A stretch of 12,404 nucleotides of DNA from NCBI GenBank assembly GCA_046758085.1, contig JBHHZP010000100.1, positions 1 to 12,404 of the forward strand. The letters run 5' to 3'. The position numbers and the translations under genes are program-made. Below, piece after piece: positions 1 through 6,670 of this stretch. The notes beneath the pieces were generated by a model. The model was not told the origin of the DNA and did no database searches. It saw nothing but the letters and a program-made list of their open reading frames with translations. Origin of the DNA: VRUB01 sp046758085. Its GTDB lineage: Bacteria > Pseudomonadota > Gammaproteobacteria > Acidiferrobacterales > SPGG2. Numbering within the stretch: the first letter of the stretch is position 1; each line of letters starts with the position of its first letter.

Positions 1-28
1 CTAACTATATCCTGCATCCCTGCAGTCG

Positions 29-60
29 TCTGCGATCTTTGTGCTCTCTGGTGTGAGTTC
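29..60 (+). repeat. Dispersed CTCTGCG-type intergenic repeat, copy 1
   Basis: This stretch matches, with about four or five mismatches in 31 bases, the reverse complement of 3958-3988. The shared core is CTCTGGTGTGAGT, preceded in both copies by TCTGCGA. The two copies are in opposite orientation and flank the lipoprotein and sugar transferase genes. From memory, similar CTCTGCG / CGCAGAG strings occur between genes in many environmental proteobacteria. No function is evident, and it does not look coding. Confidence 0.6.
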
Positions 61-88
61 ACGCAGTGTTAGCATTGGCCCTGTTTTG

Positions 89-151
89 CTACGTCGTGGC
101 TTTTCCTTCCTACTTCGTGTTGGCCATTTGCTACTTCGCGCTCGCCACTCG
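89..151. repeat. Three degenerate 21-bp tandem repeats
   Basis: Three consecutive 21-bp units start at 89, 110 and 131. Each begins with CTAC-T-CG. Units 2 and 3 agree at about 16 of 21 positions; unit 1 matches mainly in its first ten bases. A perfect 9-bp tandem duplication (TGTAACTTG twice) follows at 197-214. The stretch lies just past the 3' end of the minus-strand lipoprotein gene. I see no stem with a T-run that would make a standard terminator there. Confidence 0.5.
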
Positions 152-266
152 TTACCAGCTACTAGCAACGGACGCTTTGTCGCTCCTATCTTGTCTTGTA
201 ACTTGTGTAACTTGAATCTTGTATCTGATGTAACCTTTTGTTTCTTTCCCCTTACGCCTCACGAAT

Positions 267-1676
267 CTAAAAAATCGTCTTACTCGCCACATTCGAGAAC
301 TGACTCTCGCCCCCACCCACGGCGGTTACCGCGAAGTAATGTGTCCCGGCGGGTAGATTGCTCACCTTATAAGTGGTTGTGGTCGCGCCCACGGTGGCGA
401 TCTTGCTCAAGCTGGTGGCGGAAGAACCCTGGTAGACATTGAACCCGGTAAGACTGACCGGTGAGCCATCTTCGTTGGTCGTGGGCGGTATCCAGGAGAG
501 ATCTGCCGTCCCATTTACCGCCTGCACTGTCACCGTCACCGGCCGATTCGTGCTACCGCCGGGCCCGGTGCAGGTTAGAGTGAAAGTACTTGTTTGGGTG
601 ATGGGTCCGACGCTTTGATTCCCCGAGAGCGACTTGTTGCCGGACCACGTCCCCCCGGCAGTATCCCCACCGGCAATGCATGTAGTGGCATCCGTTGATG
701 ACCATGTAAGCATGGAAGACCCATTGGTGCTCACGGTCGTGGGATTGGCGCTCAAGTTTACTGTGGGCAAAGGCGGGGGCGCCACAGTCACGGTAACTGA
801 CCCACCGGCACCGCCACCGGGACCGGTGCAGGTTAAGGTAAAGGTGCTCGTTGCCTTCAAAGATGCCTTTATCTCATTGCCTGAGGTCGCCTTAGTACCC
901 GACCAATCGCCGGAGGCCGCACACGAGTCGACATTCGTCGACGACCAGGTTAACGTCGTCGAGTCGTTGTAGTTGATCGATAAGGGACTCGCGCTCAGAG
1001 ATACCGTAGGTGCTGGAGGCGGCGATATCCCCCCGACCGCGACACTCACGGATTGGCCGGCAGTGCCGCCCGCACCGCTACAGACCAAAGTAAAAGTGCT
1101 GGTCGAGGTCAAAGCTGAGGTGACTTCACTGCCGGCAGTCGCCTTGGTGCCTGACCACGCGCCGGACGCCTGACAGGTCGTTGTATTTGTTGACGACCAG
1201 CTAAGCGTAGCGGTGTCACCAACCGTTACCGACGTAGGATTGGCGTTGAGAGACATTGTCGGCGCAGGAGGCGGGAGCGAGCCGGCGACGTCGACGGTGA
1301 CGGACCGGCTGGCGATACCACCGGGGCCAGTGCAGGACAGGATGAAGACGCTGGTTATTGTCAGCGGCCCGACATTCTCGGTGCCGAGACTCTTTTTCTC
1401 GCCCAACCAGGCGCCGGAGGCCTGGCAGGAGGTGGCGTTACGCACCGACCAGTCGAGCGTGGATGAGCCGTTACTGTCGACGGATGAGGGGCTGGCAGTT
1501 AGCGATATGACGGGCGGCTGCTCGAAAGGAGTTGCCGTTGCCGCGGACGCCTCTTCGTCACCGCCGCCCGAACAGGCGGTGAGCAGTACCGCGCTCGCCA
1601 GCAATGAGTAACGGAGTAAGTCCAGTCGACGGCGCCCGCCTTCTGTGCGTTGTCCGGGAGAAATCCCTGAATCCAT
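267..1676 (-). CDS. Predicted lipoprotein with four Ig-like repeats and a C-terminal FN3-like domain
   Basis: A 469-residue exported protein of unknown specific role. Residues 14-35 look like a lipoprotein signal: basic GRRR, a hydrophobic stretch, then lipobox LTAC with Cys35 as the likely lipidated residue, followed by a Gly/Ala-rich linker. Four Ig-like repeats follow at about 55-131, 138-215, 223-298 and 304-385. Each carries a TL(S/T/D)WS strand and a cysteine pair (84/115, 168/199, 252/283, 333/369), suited to one periplasmic disulfide per domain. Residues 388-469 resemble a fibronectin type III domain (SWIPPT, GFNVYQG, HYFAVTAV). There is no PEP-CTERM tail, so it is probably not an exosortase substrate. 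GGGA about 4 bases before the ATG supports the start. The gene is divergent from the EPS genes. A surface or adhesion role is inference from the architecture only. Confidence 0.85.
   Translation of the reverse strand: MDSGISPGQRTEGGRRRLDLLRYSLLASAVLLTACSGGGDEEASAATATPFEQPPVISLTASPSSVDSNGSSTLDWSVRNATSCQASGAWLGEKKSLGTENVGPLTITSVFILSCTGPGGIASRSVTVDVAGSLPPPAPTMSLNANPTSVTVGDTATLSWSSTNTTTCQASGAWSGTKATAGSEVTSALTSTSTFTLVCSGAGGTAGQSVSVAVGGISPPPAPTVSLSASPLSINYNDSTTLTWSSTNVDSCAASGDWSGTKATSGNEIKASLKATSTFTLTCTGPGGGAGGSVTVTVAPPPLPTVNLSANPTTVSTNGSSMLTWSSTDATTCIAGGDTAGGTWSGNKSLSGNQSVGPITQTSTFTLTCTGPGGSTNRPVTVTVQAVNGTADLSWIPPTTNEDGSPVSLTGFNVYQGSSATSLSKIATVGATTTTYKVSNLPAGTHYFAVTAVGGGESQFSNVASKTIF
522..1514 (-). 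repeat. Four in-gene tandem repeats of about 252 bp
   Basis: The DNA encoding the Ig-like domains is a tandem array. The first cysteine of successive units sits at residues 84, 168, 252 and 333, a period of exactly 84 residues (252 bp) for the first three intervals' units and 81 before the last. Phrases such as STFTLTCTGPGG recur in several units. The units have diverged, so this is an established domain array rather than a fresh duplication. Such arrays can change copy number by recombination. Confidence 0.8.
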
Positions 1677-2180
1677 AGCTTCCCATTCGCAACCCCATCC
1701 CGAAATTTGCGTTCAGACCAGCGAGCCAGAGAACTTGGTCGAGACCGGCCTAGAGTTAAGTCCATACCCATGTAAGCCCCGAAATGATTTCATGAAAAAG
1801 TCTACATCATATTTCCAGGTATTAAATGCATACCGGATGCGCGCGAGACCACCTCGGACGGAAGGTCTTCGGCCAACTTTAAACAACGAGATCTTGATCG
1901 AAGAGAAGCTGTGTTGTCGGCGTCTTCTTGTCCCAATGCACCGTTTGTCGGGCGTCGTGTGCCGCCCGGCGTGATTGGCGCAAAAGCGCACAGTGACCAA
2001 TTGCGGCAAGCGTAAATGAGCGCCGACTGCCGTGTCCCGTCAGCATGCGAGCCTCGATATTTAGTCTCAGCCCGTCGACTTTAGGTCCCCGAACCCGGGG
2101 TGGACAAAATTCCCTTTTAAATCATAGGCTTTTATACGCCCCTAGCATCCCAAGTGACACCTGAGGGCATGCGCGCTAAG

Positions 2181-2196
2181 CGGCACGTTAATTGCT
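2181..2196 (+). promoter_or_regulatory. Sigma-54 (RpoN) promoter upstream of the sugar transferase gene
   Basis: CGGCACGTTAATTGCT fits the sigma-54 consensus TGGCACG-N4-TTGCW at every position but the first. The invariant -24 GG (2182-2183) and -12 GC (2194-2195) are separated by exactly 10 bases. Transcription would start near 2206, leaving a leader of about 267 nt before the sugar transferase ATG. The same locus encodes PrsR, a sigma-54 activator with an intact GAFTGA motif and the natural candidate to switch this promoter on. PrsR binding sites could not be recognised in the upstream bases. Confidence 0.75.
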
Positions 2197-2291
2197 TCAC
2201 AAGTGAGTGTGGACCATCACATGGAGGAGGAAGTGATCAGCTCTCCTCATTATTGTGAACCGGTTCTACCGACGGCGGTCGCCTGATGTTT

Positions 2292-2306
2292 CATAGCGCG
2301 AGACTG
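2292..2306 (+). repeat. 15-bp word shared with the exosortase leader, copy 1
   Basis: TCATAGCGCGAGACT occurs here and again, identically and in the same orientation, at 8111-8125. Here it lies about 85 bases downstream of the predicted sigma-54 start site, within the leader of the sugar transferase mRNA. The flanking bases do not match. Its role is unknown. Confidence 0.5.
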
Positions 2307-2462
2307 TCGAACCAGTCAACGCGCGCCGACCAGGCCGGCGAAGAACTGAAGCAACAAGCAAGGAACCACCGCAGTACCCAGGGACCTAGGAGCACGAAGC
2401 ACCGATACAAGAAGTAAATCGCAACGCTCTGGGCGAAAAGGACTTACTGAAGAGCGTTTGAT

Positions 2463-2467
2463 GGAGG
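2463..2467 (+). promoter_or_regulatory. Ribosome binding site deciding the sugar transferase start
   Basis: GGAGG, followed by T, stands 6 bases before the ATG at 2474, near-ideal Shine-Dalgarno sequence and spacing. The ATG at 2461 that overlaps it is out of frame. This fixes the sugar transferase start and is the strongest ribosome binding site in the window. Confidence 0.8.
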
Positions 2468-2473
2468 TAAGTC

Positions 2474-3880
2474 ATGGTAGTGCGCGTGTTGAGGCATTAT
2501 GTTCCGCTCTCGTTGGTCGCGCTTGGGTTTGCCGAAGCCCTGATCTTCTTCGGCGCGATGTACCTTGGGGTGGCGGCACGCTTTGCCGGCGTTGATCTGT
2601 CGACTGAAGCTGCCTCGGAGATCTTTCCCATCTTCTCGAAAGCGCTTGTATTCGCGCTGGTGATGCTCGGTACTTTGCTCGCGTTCGGGCTGTATCAACG
2701 CGAGAATCAGCAGAACGAATTGAGTTACACCGTCTGCCTCATAATCAGCTTCCTGACCGGTCTGCTGATCATGATGATAATTTTCTATACCGCACCGGCG
2801 TTTGCGCTCGGACGCGGGGCATTCGGTTTGACTGTGCTGTTCGCGTTTACGGGCGTGCTTACAGCGCGCGCCGTGTTCCTCAGACTGGCCGATCACGGTG
2901 CGTTCAGACGGCGCATCCTGGTCCTCGGCACGGGGACACGGGCCGCCAAGGTGGCGGAACTCGAAAAGGTAAACGGCTGTGGCGAGAAGTTTCACGTCGT
3001 AGGTTATCTCCCCTTGAATGGCACCTCAAACGGCGTTGACTCGGCGATGATCTTGCGGGAATCCGGGTCGCTCCAAACGATCGCGATGAAGTATGATGTC
3101 GATGAGATCGTGGTCGGAGTTCGTGACCGGCGCTGTGGCGACATGCCGATGAACGACCTGCTCGAGCGCAAGATGGGCGGTACCAGTGTAATCGATTTGC
3201 CGACGTTCTTCGAACGCGAGACCGGTTGCGTACGCCTCGAGTCGCTGAGTCCGAGCTGGCTGATTTTCTCCGACGGGTTTCGCATCGGGACAATCAGAGG
3301 CATGGCGAAGCGGGCGTTCGATGTCGCTCTCGCCAGCGTGTTATTGCTCCTGACTCTGCCGATCATGGTCCTGACGGCCACGCTGATCTGGCTGGAGAGC
3401 GGCATGCCGATTTTCTACCGCCAGGACCGCGTAGGAGCATTTGGCCGACGATTCAAGCTGCTCAAATTTCGCAGTATGCGAGCGGACGCCGAGGCCGATG
3501 GCACCCCGCGCTGGGCGACGGAGAACGATGAGCGCTGCACGCGAGTGGGGCGCATCATCCGCCAGCTGCGGATCGACGAGCTGCCACAGATAATCAACGT
3601 CCTCAAAGGCGAGATGAGCTTCGTAGGCCCGCGGCCGGAGCGACCGTTCTTCGTCGACGATCTGGCAAAAAACCTGAAATATTATCCTTACCGCCACACC
3701 GTGAAACCGGGGATCACCGGCTGGGCGCAAATCCGTTATCACTACGGGGCCTCGATGAACGACGCCAAAGAGAAACTGCAGTACGACCTGTACTACGTGA
3801 AGAATCAGAGTCTGTTCCTGGACCTGGTAATCCTGGCGCAGACCGCCCATATCGTTTTGCTAGGAAAGGGGGCACGGTAG
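2474..3880 (+). CDS. epsB: Undecaprenyl-phosphate sugar-1-phosphate transferase, PEP-CTERM/EPS-associated (EpsB type)
   Basis: An initiating enzyme of exopolysaccharide synthesis: it moves a sugar 1-phosphate from a nucleotide sugar to undecaprenyl phosphate at the inner membrane. The 468-residue layout is typical. Hydrophobic segments lie at about 11-33, 57-73, 86-106 and 115-135. A Rossmann-like domain starts at ILVLGTGTRA (148-157). A membrane hairpin at 281-308 leads into the catalytic bacterial sugar-transferase domain, with DRVG (318-321), FKLLKFRSM (327-335), the Asp-Glu pair 368-369 in RIDELPQ, VGPRPERP (384-391) and KPGITGWAQ (411-419). It resembles the transferase family recurrently found in exosortase loci. 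It is preceded by a sigma-54 promoter and followed by a GC-rich hairpin, so it may be its own transcription unit. The sugar transferred cannot be read from the sequence. The symbol is used for the family role. Confidence 0.93.
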   Translation: MVVRVLRHYVPLSLVALGFAEALIFFGAMYLGVAARFAGVDLSTEAASEIFPIFSKALVFALVMLGTLLAFGLYQRENQQNELSYTVCLIISFLTGLLIMMIIFYTAPAFALGRGAFGLTVLFAFTGVLTARAVFLRLADHGAFRRRILVLGTGTRAAKVAELEKVNGCGEKFHVVGYLPLNGTSNGVDSAMILRESGSLQTIAMKYDVDEIVVGVRDRRCGDMPMNDLLERKMGGTSVIDLPTFFERETGCVRLESLSPSWLIFSDGFRIGTIRGMAKRAFDVALASVLLLLTLPIMVLTATLIWLESGMPIFYRQDRVGAFGRRFKLLKFRSMRADAEADGTPRWATENDERCTRVGRIIRQLRIDELPQIINVLKGEMSFVGPRPERPFFVDDLAKNLKYYPYRHTVKPGITGWAQIRYHYGASMNDAKEKLQYDLYYVKNQSLFLDLVILAQTAHIVLLGKGAR

Positions 3881-3889
3881 GGCAAACCC

Positions 3890-3917
3890 GCCCGGGGCGT
3901 AGTCAAATGCCCCGGGC
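3890..3917 (+). terminator. GC-rich hairpin after the sugar transferase gene
   Basis: A perfect 9-bp inverted repeat, GCCCGGGGC and GCCCCGGGC, with a 10-base loop begins 10 bases after the stop codon. The stem is very stable, but no T-run follows. It is therefore a candidate 3'-end or weak/factor-assisted terminator rather than a textbook intrinsic one. Confidence 0.55.
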
Positions 3918-3957
3918 AAGCACTCGCCGTTGTCTGGTCAACCCCGCAAACTTCGCT

Positions 3958-4036
3958 GACTCACACCAGAGCGCGCAGAGGTCGCAGAGAAAACTCTGAA
4001 AAGAAACGCCCAACGCAGAGGCGCGAAGACGCAAAG
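3958..4036 (-). repeat. Dispersed CGCAGAG repeat cluster, copy 2
   Basis: CGCAGAG occurs at 3974-3980, 3983-3989 and 4014-4020, with the variant CGCAAAG at 4030-4036. The left part (3958-3988) is the inverted counterpart of 29-60. This is a typical intergenic repeat of environmental proteobacteria, recognised from memory. No coding or transposase sequence is attached. Confidence 0.6.
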
Positions 4037-4162
4037 AACTTCTTTTGATATATAGTTTTTCCTCAACCTACTCAGCGCCTCGGCATACTCGGCGTCTACG
4101 ACAGCACTCTGGTGCACACGCGACGAGTACAAGGGCGCAGTTTTGGTTGTTGGTTTTTTCGA

Positions 4163-4252
4163 CCCCCTTGGTCAAGCCGAGCACCGAGTGCACCCGAAGG
4201 TTATGCAAAGACGTATTTGTTTTGCTTTGGAGCCCCCTTACTCAAGCCGAGC
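4163..4252. repeat. Direct repeat with 70-bp period
   Basis: Two 20-bp cores at 4163-4182 and 4233-4252 match at 18 of 20 positions (CCCCCTT-NN-TCAAGCCGAGC form). Each is preceded by a T/G-rich run and followed within about 20 bases by CGAAGG. Their 70-bp spacing suggests an old tandem duplication of an intergenic element. Confidence 0.6.
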
Positions 4253-4284
4253 GAGGCACGAAGGCGAAGAACACGCCCGAAGGG

Positions 4285-4304
4285 GCGCGGAATGGATTCC
4301 GCGC
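4285..4304. repeat. Perfect 20-bp palindromic inverted repeat
   Basis: GCGCGGAAT, two G bases, then ATTCCGCGC form a perfect inverted repeat. As RNA it would make a stable hairpin with a tiny loop. It sits next to the 70-bp direct repeat and may be part of the same mobile or structured intergenic element. No T-run follows on either side, so a terminator role is doubtful. Confidence 0.5.
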
Positions 4305-4388
4305 GTCCGGGCCAGGGGCGAGGCGGAGGATTGGCGAAGGCCAAGGATGGCCTGAGTCAAAGAAACCCGTCGTACGGGGGCGGAACCC

Positions 4389-4444
4389 CGTTAGACACGT
4401 CAATCCGTAGGGCCTATGATCCGGGCATATTGAACGTTAGACAC
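4389..4444 (+). repeat. 10-bp direct repeat CGTTAGACAC, two copies
   Basis: CGTTAGACAC occurs at 4389-4398 and 4435-4444, 46 bases apart, at the right end of the repeat-rich spacer. The copies may mark an edge of the repeated element. Neither copy has an inverted partner nearby. Confidence 0.35.
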
Positions 4445-4582
4445 AGTGGCCGGCAGCGGAGCTCGGTTTTCTACTAGCGATGTGCCGACGACGACAAAGC
4501 GGGGGCGCCCGGTGGTCGCGCACGCCCGACAAATATTAAGAAAGCGAAGCCAGTATGCTGAGCGGCCACAAGTAGCCTCAAG

Positions 4583-6670
4583 ATGGCTAACATAGGAATC
4601 ATAAGCTACACCATCGGCGGCGTGCTGTTCCTCGCGCTGACGGTCCTGCTGGTCACCAGCTGGCGCGGCCGGCTGCAGGGCGGCCTGCTCGTGATCGCCT
4701 CGCTGGCCAGCACCGTCTGGTGTTTTGTGCTTGCCTACGGCGCTACTGCCACCACCGTTCCCTTCCTGGCCGTGTTCCTGCCCGAGATCGGGCGCGATGC
4801 CGCCTGGATCACGCTTCTGCTCGGTCTCTTGGGGGCACATCAACGCAGCGCCACCCGATCGCGCGCCCTGGCCTGGGTAGCACACGGACTCTGGGTTGCC
4901 GCCCTGCTCCACGGCGTTAGCGCCGGGCTGCGCCCCGGCGAGGCCGCACTGGGGACTACGGGGACCATCCTTGGACTGCTGGTCGTGGCACTCACGGGCC
5001 TGGTGCTGGTAGAGCAGCTTTATCGCAACACCCAGCCGGAGAAGCGCTGGGCGATCAAGTTCCTGTGCCTCGGGGTTGGCGGACTGTTCGCTTACGATCT
5101 TTTCCTGTACTCACAGGGGCTGTTGTTCCGCCAGCTCGATGCCAACCTGTGGCAGGCGCGCGGCGCCGTCAATGCGCTGGTGGTCCCTTTGATTGCCGTC
5201 TCCGCGGCGCGCAATCCCGAATGGTCGCTCAACGTCTTCGTCTCCAGGCATGTCGTGTTTTACACCGCCAGCCTTATCGGGGCGGGAGTCTACCTGCTGG
5301 CCATGGCCGGGGGCGGTTACTACCTGCGGGTCTACGGCGGCAGCTGGGGGGCCGTGGGACAGACTGCGTTTCTTTTCGGCGCGGCGCTCGTCTTGTTCAT
5401 CATCATGCTCTCCAGCGACGCCCGCGCCCGCTTGAAGGTCTTTCTGGCAAAACACTTCTACAAGAACAAGTACGACTATCGCGAAGAATGGCTGCGATTG
5501 ATTCGCACGCTGTCGACGCCGGCGCAGGACATACCGCTGCGCGAGCGCGTGATCAAGGCTGTCGCACAGATCGTGCAAAGTCGCGGCGGATGCCTGTGGA
5601 CGCGACAGGATGAGAACCAACTAAGACCGGTAGCCCAGTGGAACATGGAACCACCCGGTGATGCCGTGGAGCCGGTGGGCAGTGCTTTCGCCGGGTTTCT
5701 CCGCGAGCGCCAGTGGGTGATCGATATCAACGAGTACCGGACAGATTCGTCCCGCTACCACGGGTTAGCACTGCCTGCGTGGCTCGAGTCCTTGCCGCAC
5801 GCGTGGCTGGTGATTCCGCTGATGCAGGAAGACCGGTTGTTCGGCTTCATGGTACTGGCCGAGTCATCCCATCCACAAAAGCTGACCTGGGAAGACACCG
5901 ATCTGCTAAAGACGGTCGGGCACCAGGTAGCCAGTTATCTCGCGCAGCATGAGGCGGCGCAGATACTTACCGAGGTGAAACAGTTTGACGCCTACAACAG
6001 GCTGACGGCCTTTCTCATGCACGACCTAAAGAACCTGATCGCGCAGCAGTCCCTGGTGGTAAAAAATGCCGCCAGGCACAAGAACAACCCCACCTTCATC
6101 GAAGACGCCATCCGCACCATCGAGAACTCCGTGCAGCGCATGAACCGACTGCTCGAGCAACTGAAACGCGGTGACTCCGGCGCTGCTGCCAGACGCATCG
6201 TGCTCTCGGAGCTGCTTGCCGATCTGATCGGCAAGCACCGCGATCGACGCCCGGTCCCCGAACTCGAGGCCGCGGACCCGGCGGTGCAGGTCTTCGCCGA
6301 GCCGGATCGCCTCGGCATGGTGCTGGGACATATTATCAGGAACGCGCAGGAGGCCACGGCCGCGAATGGCTATGTCAGAATCGCGCTTGAAAGGGCAGGG
6401 ACCAATGCGACAGTGGAGATCCGCGACAACGGCTGCGGTATGGATACGGAGTTCTTACGGGACCGGCTGTTTCGCCCGTTCGACACCACCAAGGGCAGCA
6501 AAGGGATGGGGATCGGTGCCTACCAGGTGCGCGAGTTCATTCGGGCGGCCGGTGGTGAGGTCGAGGTAGTCAGCGAGCCGGGTACCGGTACGACGTTCCG
6601 TGTCATTCTTCCGGCGGCCGACAGGACCAACGTGGCCCGCGAGTACAAGCGAGCAGGAATCGGGAAATGA
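4583..6670 (+). CDS. prsK: PEP-CTERM system sensor histidine kinase PrsK
   Basis: A membrane sensor kinase that should phosphorylate PrsR. The 695-residue protein has a hydrophobic N-terminal half with several membrane segments (about 5-25, 33-53, 74-84, 98-112, 126-144, 157-177, 196-208, 226-248, 259-277). A GAF-like region covers about 310-455. The phosphoacceptor box FLMHDLKN places His480. The ATPase domain shows the N box HIIRNAQEA (583-591, Asn587), DNGCGM (615-620) and a glycine-rich lid KGMGIGAY (640-647). This order and the N-terminus MANIGIISY match the PrsK family of exosortase loci. The ATG has only a weak ribosome binding site, but the N-terminal sequence fits the family. Its TGA overlaps the ATG of prsR (ATGA), indicating translational coupling. 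The signal sensed is unknown. Confidence 0.94.
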   Translation: MANIGIISYTIGGVLFLALTVLLVTSWRGRLQGGLLVIASLASTVWCFVLAYGATATTVPFLAVFLPEIGRDAAWITLLLGLLGAHQRSATRSRALAWVAHGLWVAALLHGVSAGLRPGEAALGTTGTILGLLVVALTGLVLVEQLYRNTQPEKRWAIKFLCLGVGGLFAYDLFLYSQGLLFRQLDANLWQARGAVNALVVPLIAVSAARNPEWSLNVFVSRHVVFYTASLIGAGVYLLAMAGGGYYLRVYGGSWGAVGQTAFLFGAALVLFIIMLSSDARARLKVFLAKHFYKNKYDYREEWLRLIRTLSTPAQDIPLRERVIKAVAQIVQSRGGCLWTRQDENQLRPVAQWNMEPPGDAVEPVGSAFAGFLRERQWVIDINEYRTDSSRYHGLALPAWLESLPHAWLVIPLMQEDRLFGFMVLAESSHPQKLTWEDTDLLKTVGHQVASYLAQHEAAQILTEVKQFDAYNRLTAFLMHDLKNLIAQQSLVVKNAARHKNNPTFIEDAIRTIENSVQRMNRLLEQLKRGDSGAAARRIVLSELLADLIGKHRDRRPVPELEAADPAVQVFAEPDRLGMVLGHIIRNAQEATAANGYVRIALERAGTNATVEIRDNGCGMDTEFLRDRLFRPFDTTKGSKGMGIGAYQVREFIRAAGGEVEVVSEPGTGTTFRVILPAADRTNVAREYKRAGIGK

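Larger units (their letters stand above)
1..266. other. Non-coding left flank with short repeats
   Basis: No convincing gene is seen. The open frame on the plus strand from about position 41 runs into the antisense of the lipoprotein gene and has the low-complexity look of a chance frame. The stretch is visibly less G+C rich than the genes. Its contents are the dispersed repeat at 29-60, the 21-bp tandem units at 89-151 and the 9-bp duplication at 197-214. It forms the downstream flank of the lipoprotein gene. Confidence 0.6.
1677..2473. other. Divergent intergenic region and long leader
   Basis: This 797-bp spacer separates the minus-strand lipoprotein gene from the plus-strand sugar transferase gene. 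No credible protein gene was found in it. It holds the sigma-54 promoter (2181-2196), a 15-bp word shared with the exosortase leader (2292-2306) and a strong Shine-Dalgarno sequence at 2463-2467. Small possible hairpins are GCGC-AAAA-GCGC at 1978-1989, CCCCG-AACC-CGGGG at 2087-2100, and GAGGAG/CTCCTC at 2224-2248. I found no clear promoter for the lipoprotein gene. Confidence 0.6.
3918..4582. other. Repeat-rich intergenic region between the sugar transferase gene and prsK
   Basis: No convincing gene lies here. Three overlapping open frames run through 4045-4477 in different phases, which points to low stop density in a repeat rather than coding. The region holds a cluster of CGCAGAG words (3974-4036), a 70-bp direct repeat (cores 4163-4182 and 4233-4252), a perfect palindrome (4285-4304) and a 10-bp word repeated at 4389 and 4435. 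Any prsK promoter should lie in its last 150 bases; none was recognised. Confidence 0.6.

Noticed and set aside
634..1611. Plus-strand open frames opposite the lipoprotein gene
   Set aside because: They are antisense shadows. The minus strand encodes a signal peptide and four regular domains with paired cysteines, which the plus frames merely mirror.
1713..2009. 98-codon minus-strand frame in the divergent spacer
   Set aside because: It overlaps other open frames in different phases, has unstructured Arg/Ser-rich composition and lacks a convincing ribosome site.
2286..2417. 43-codon open frame in the sugar transferase leader
   Set aside because: No Shine-Dalgarno, a very polar and basic composition without recognisable features, and a 56-base gap to the next gene. 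Probably a chance frame.
3873..3917. String CACGGTAGGGCAAACC resembling the start of a c-di-GMP (GEMM-I) riboswitch
   Set aside because: Only the first block resembles the motif. The expected GGGACGCAAAGCC block does not follow, and the site overlaps the 3' end of a gene and a simple hairpin rather than a leader.
3974..4036. Regular CGCAGAG words considered as a CRISPR array
   Set aside because: The repeats are only 7 bp, the spacing is irregular (9, 31 and 16 bases) and no cas gene is present.
4390..4442. Two GTTAGAC strings that fit the integron attC core GTTRRRY
   Set aside because: They are direct, not inverted. No RYYYAAC partner, imperfect stem or cassette structure is present, and no integrase is seen.
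4045..4477. Overlapping plus-strand frames of 121, 121 and 70 codons in the repeat-rich spacer
   Set aside because: Three phases are open over the same bases, the peptides are Arg/Gly-rich without domains, and the DNA is repetitive. They are typical spurious calls from intergenic repeats.
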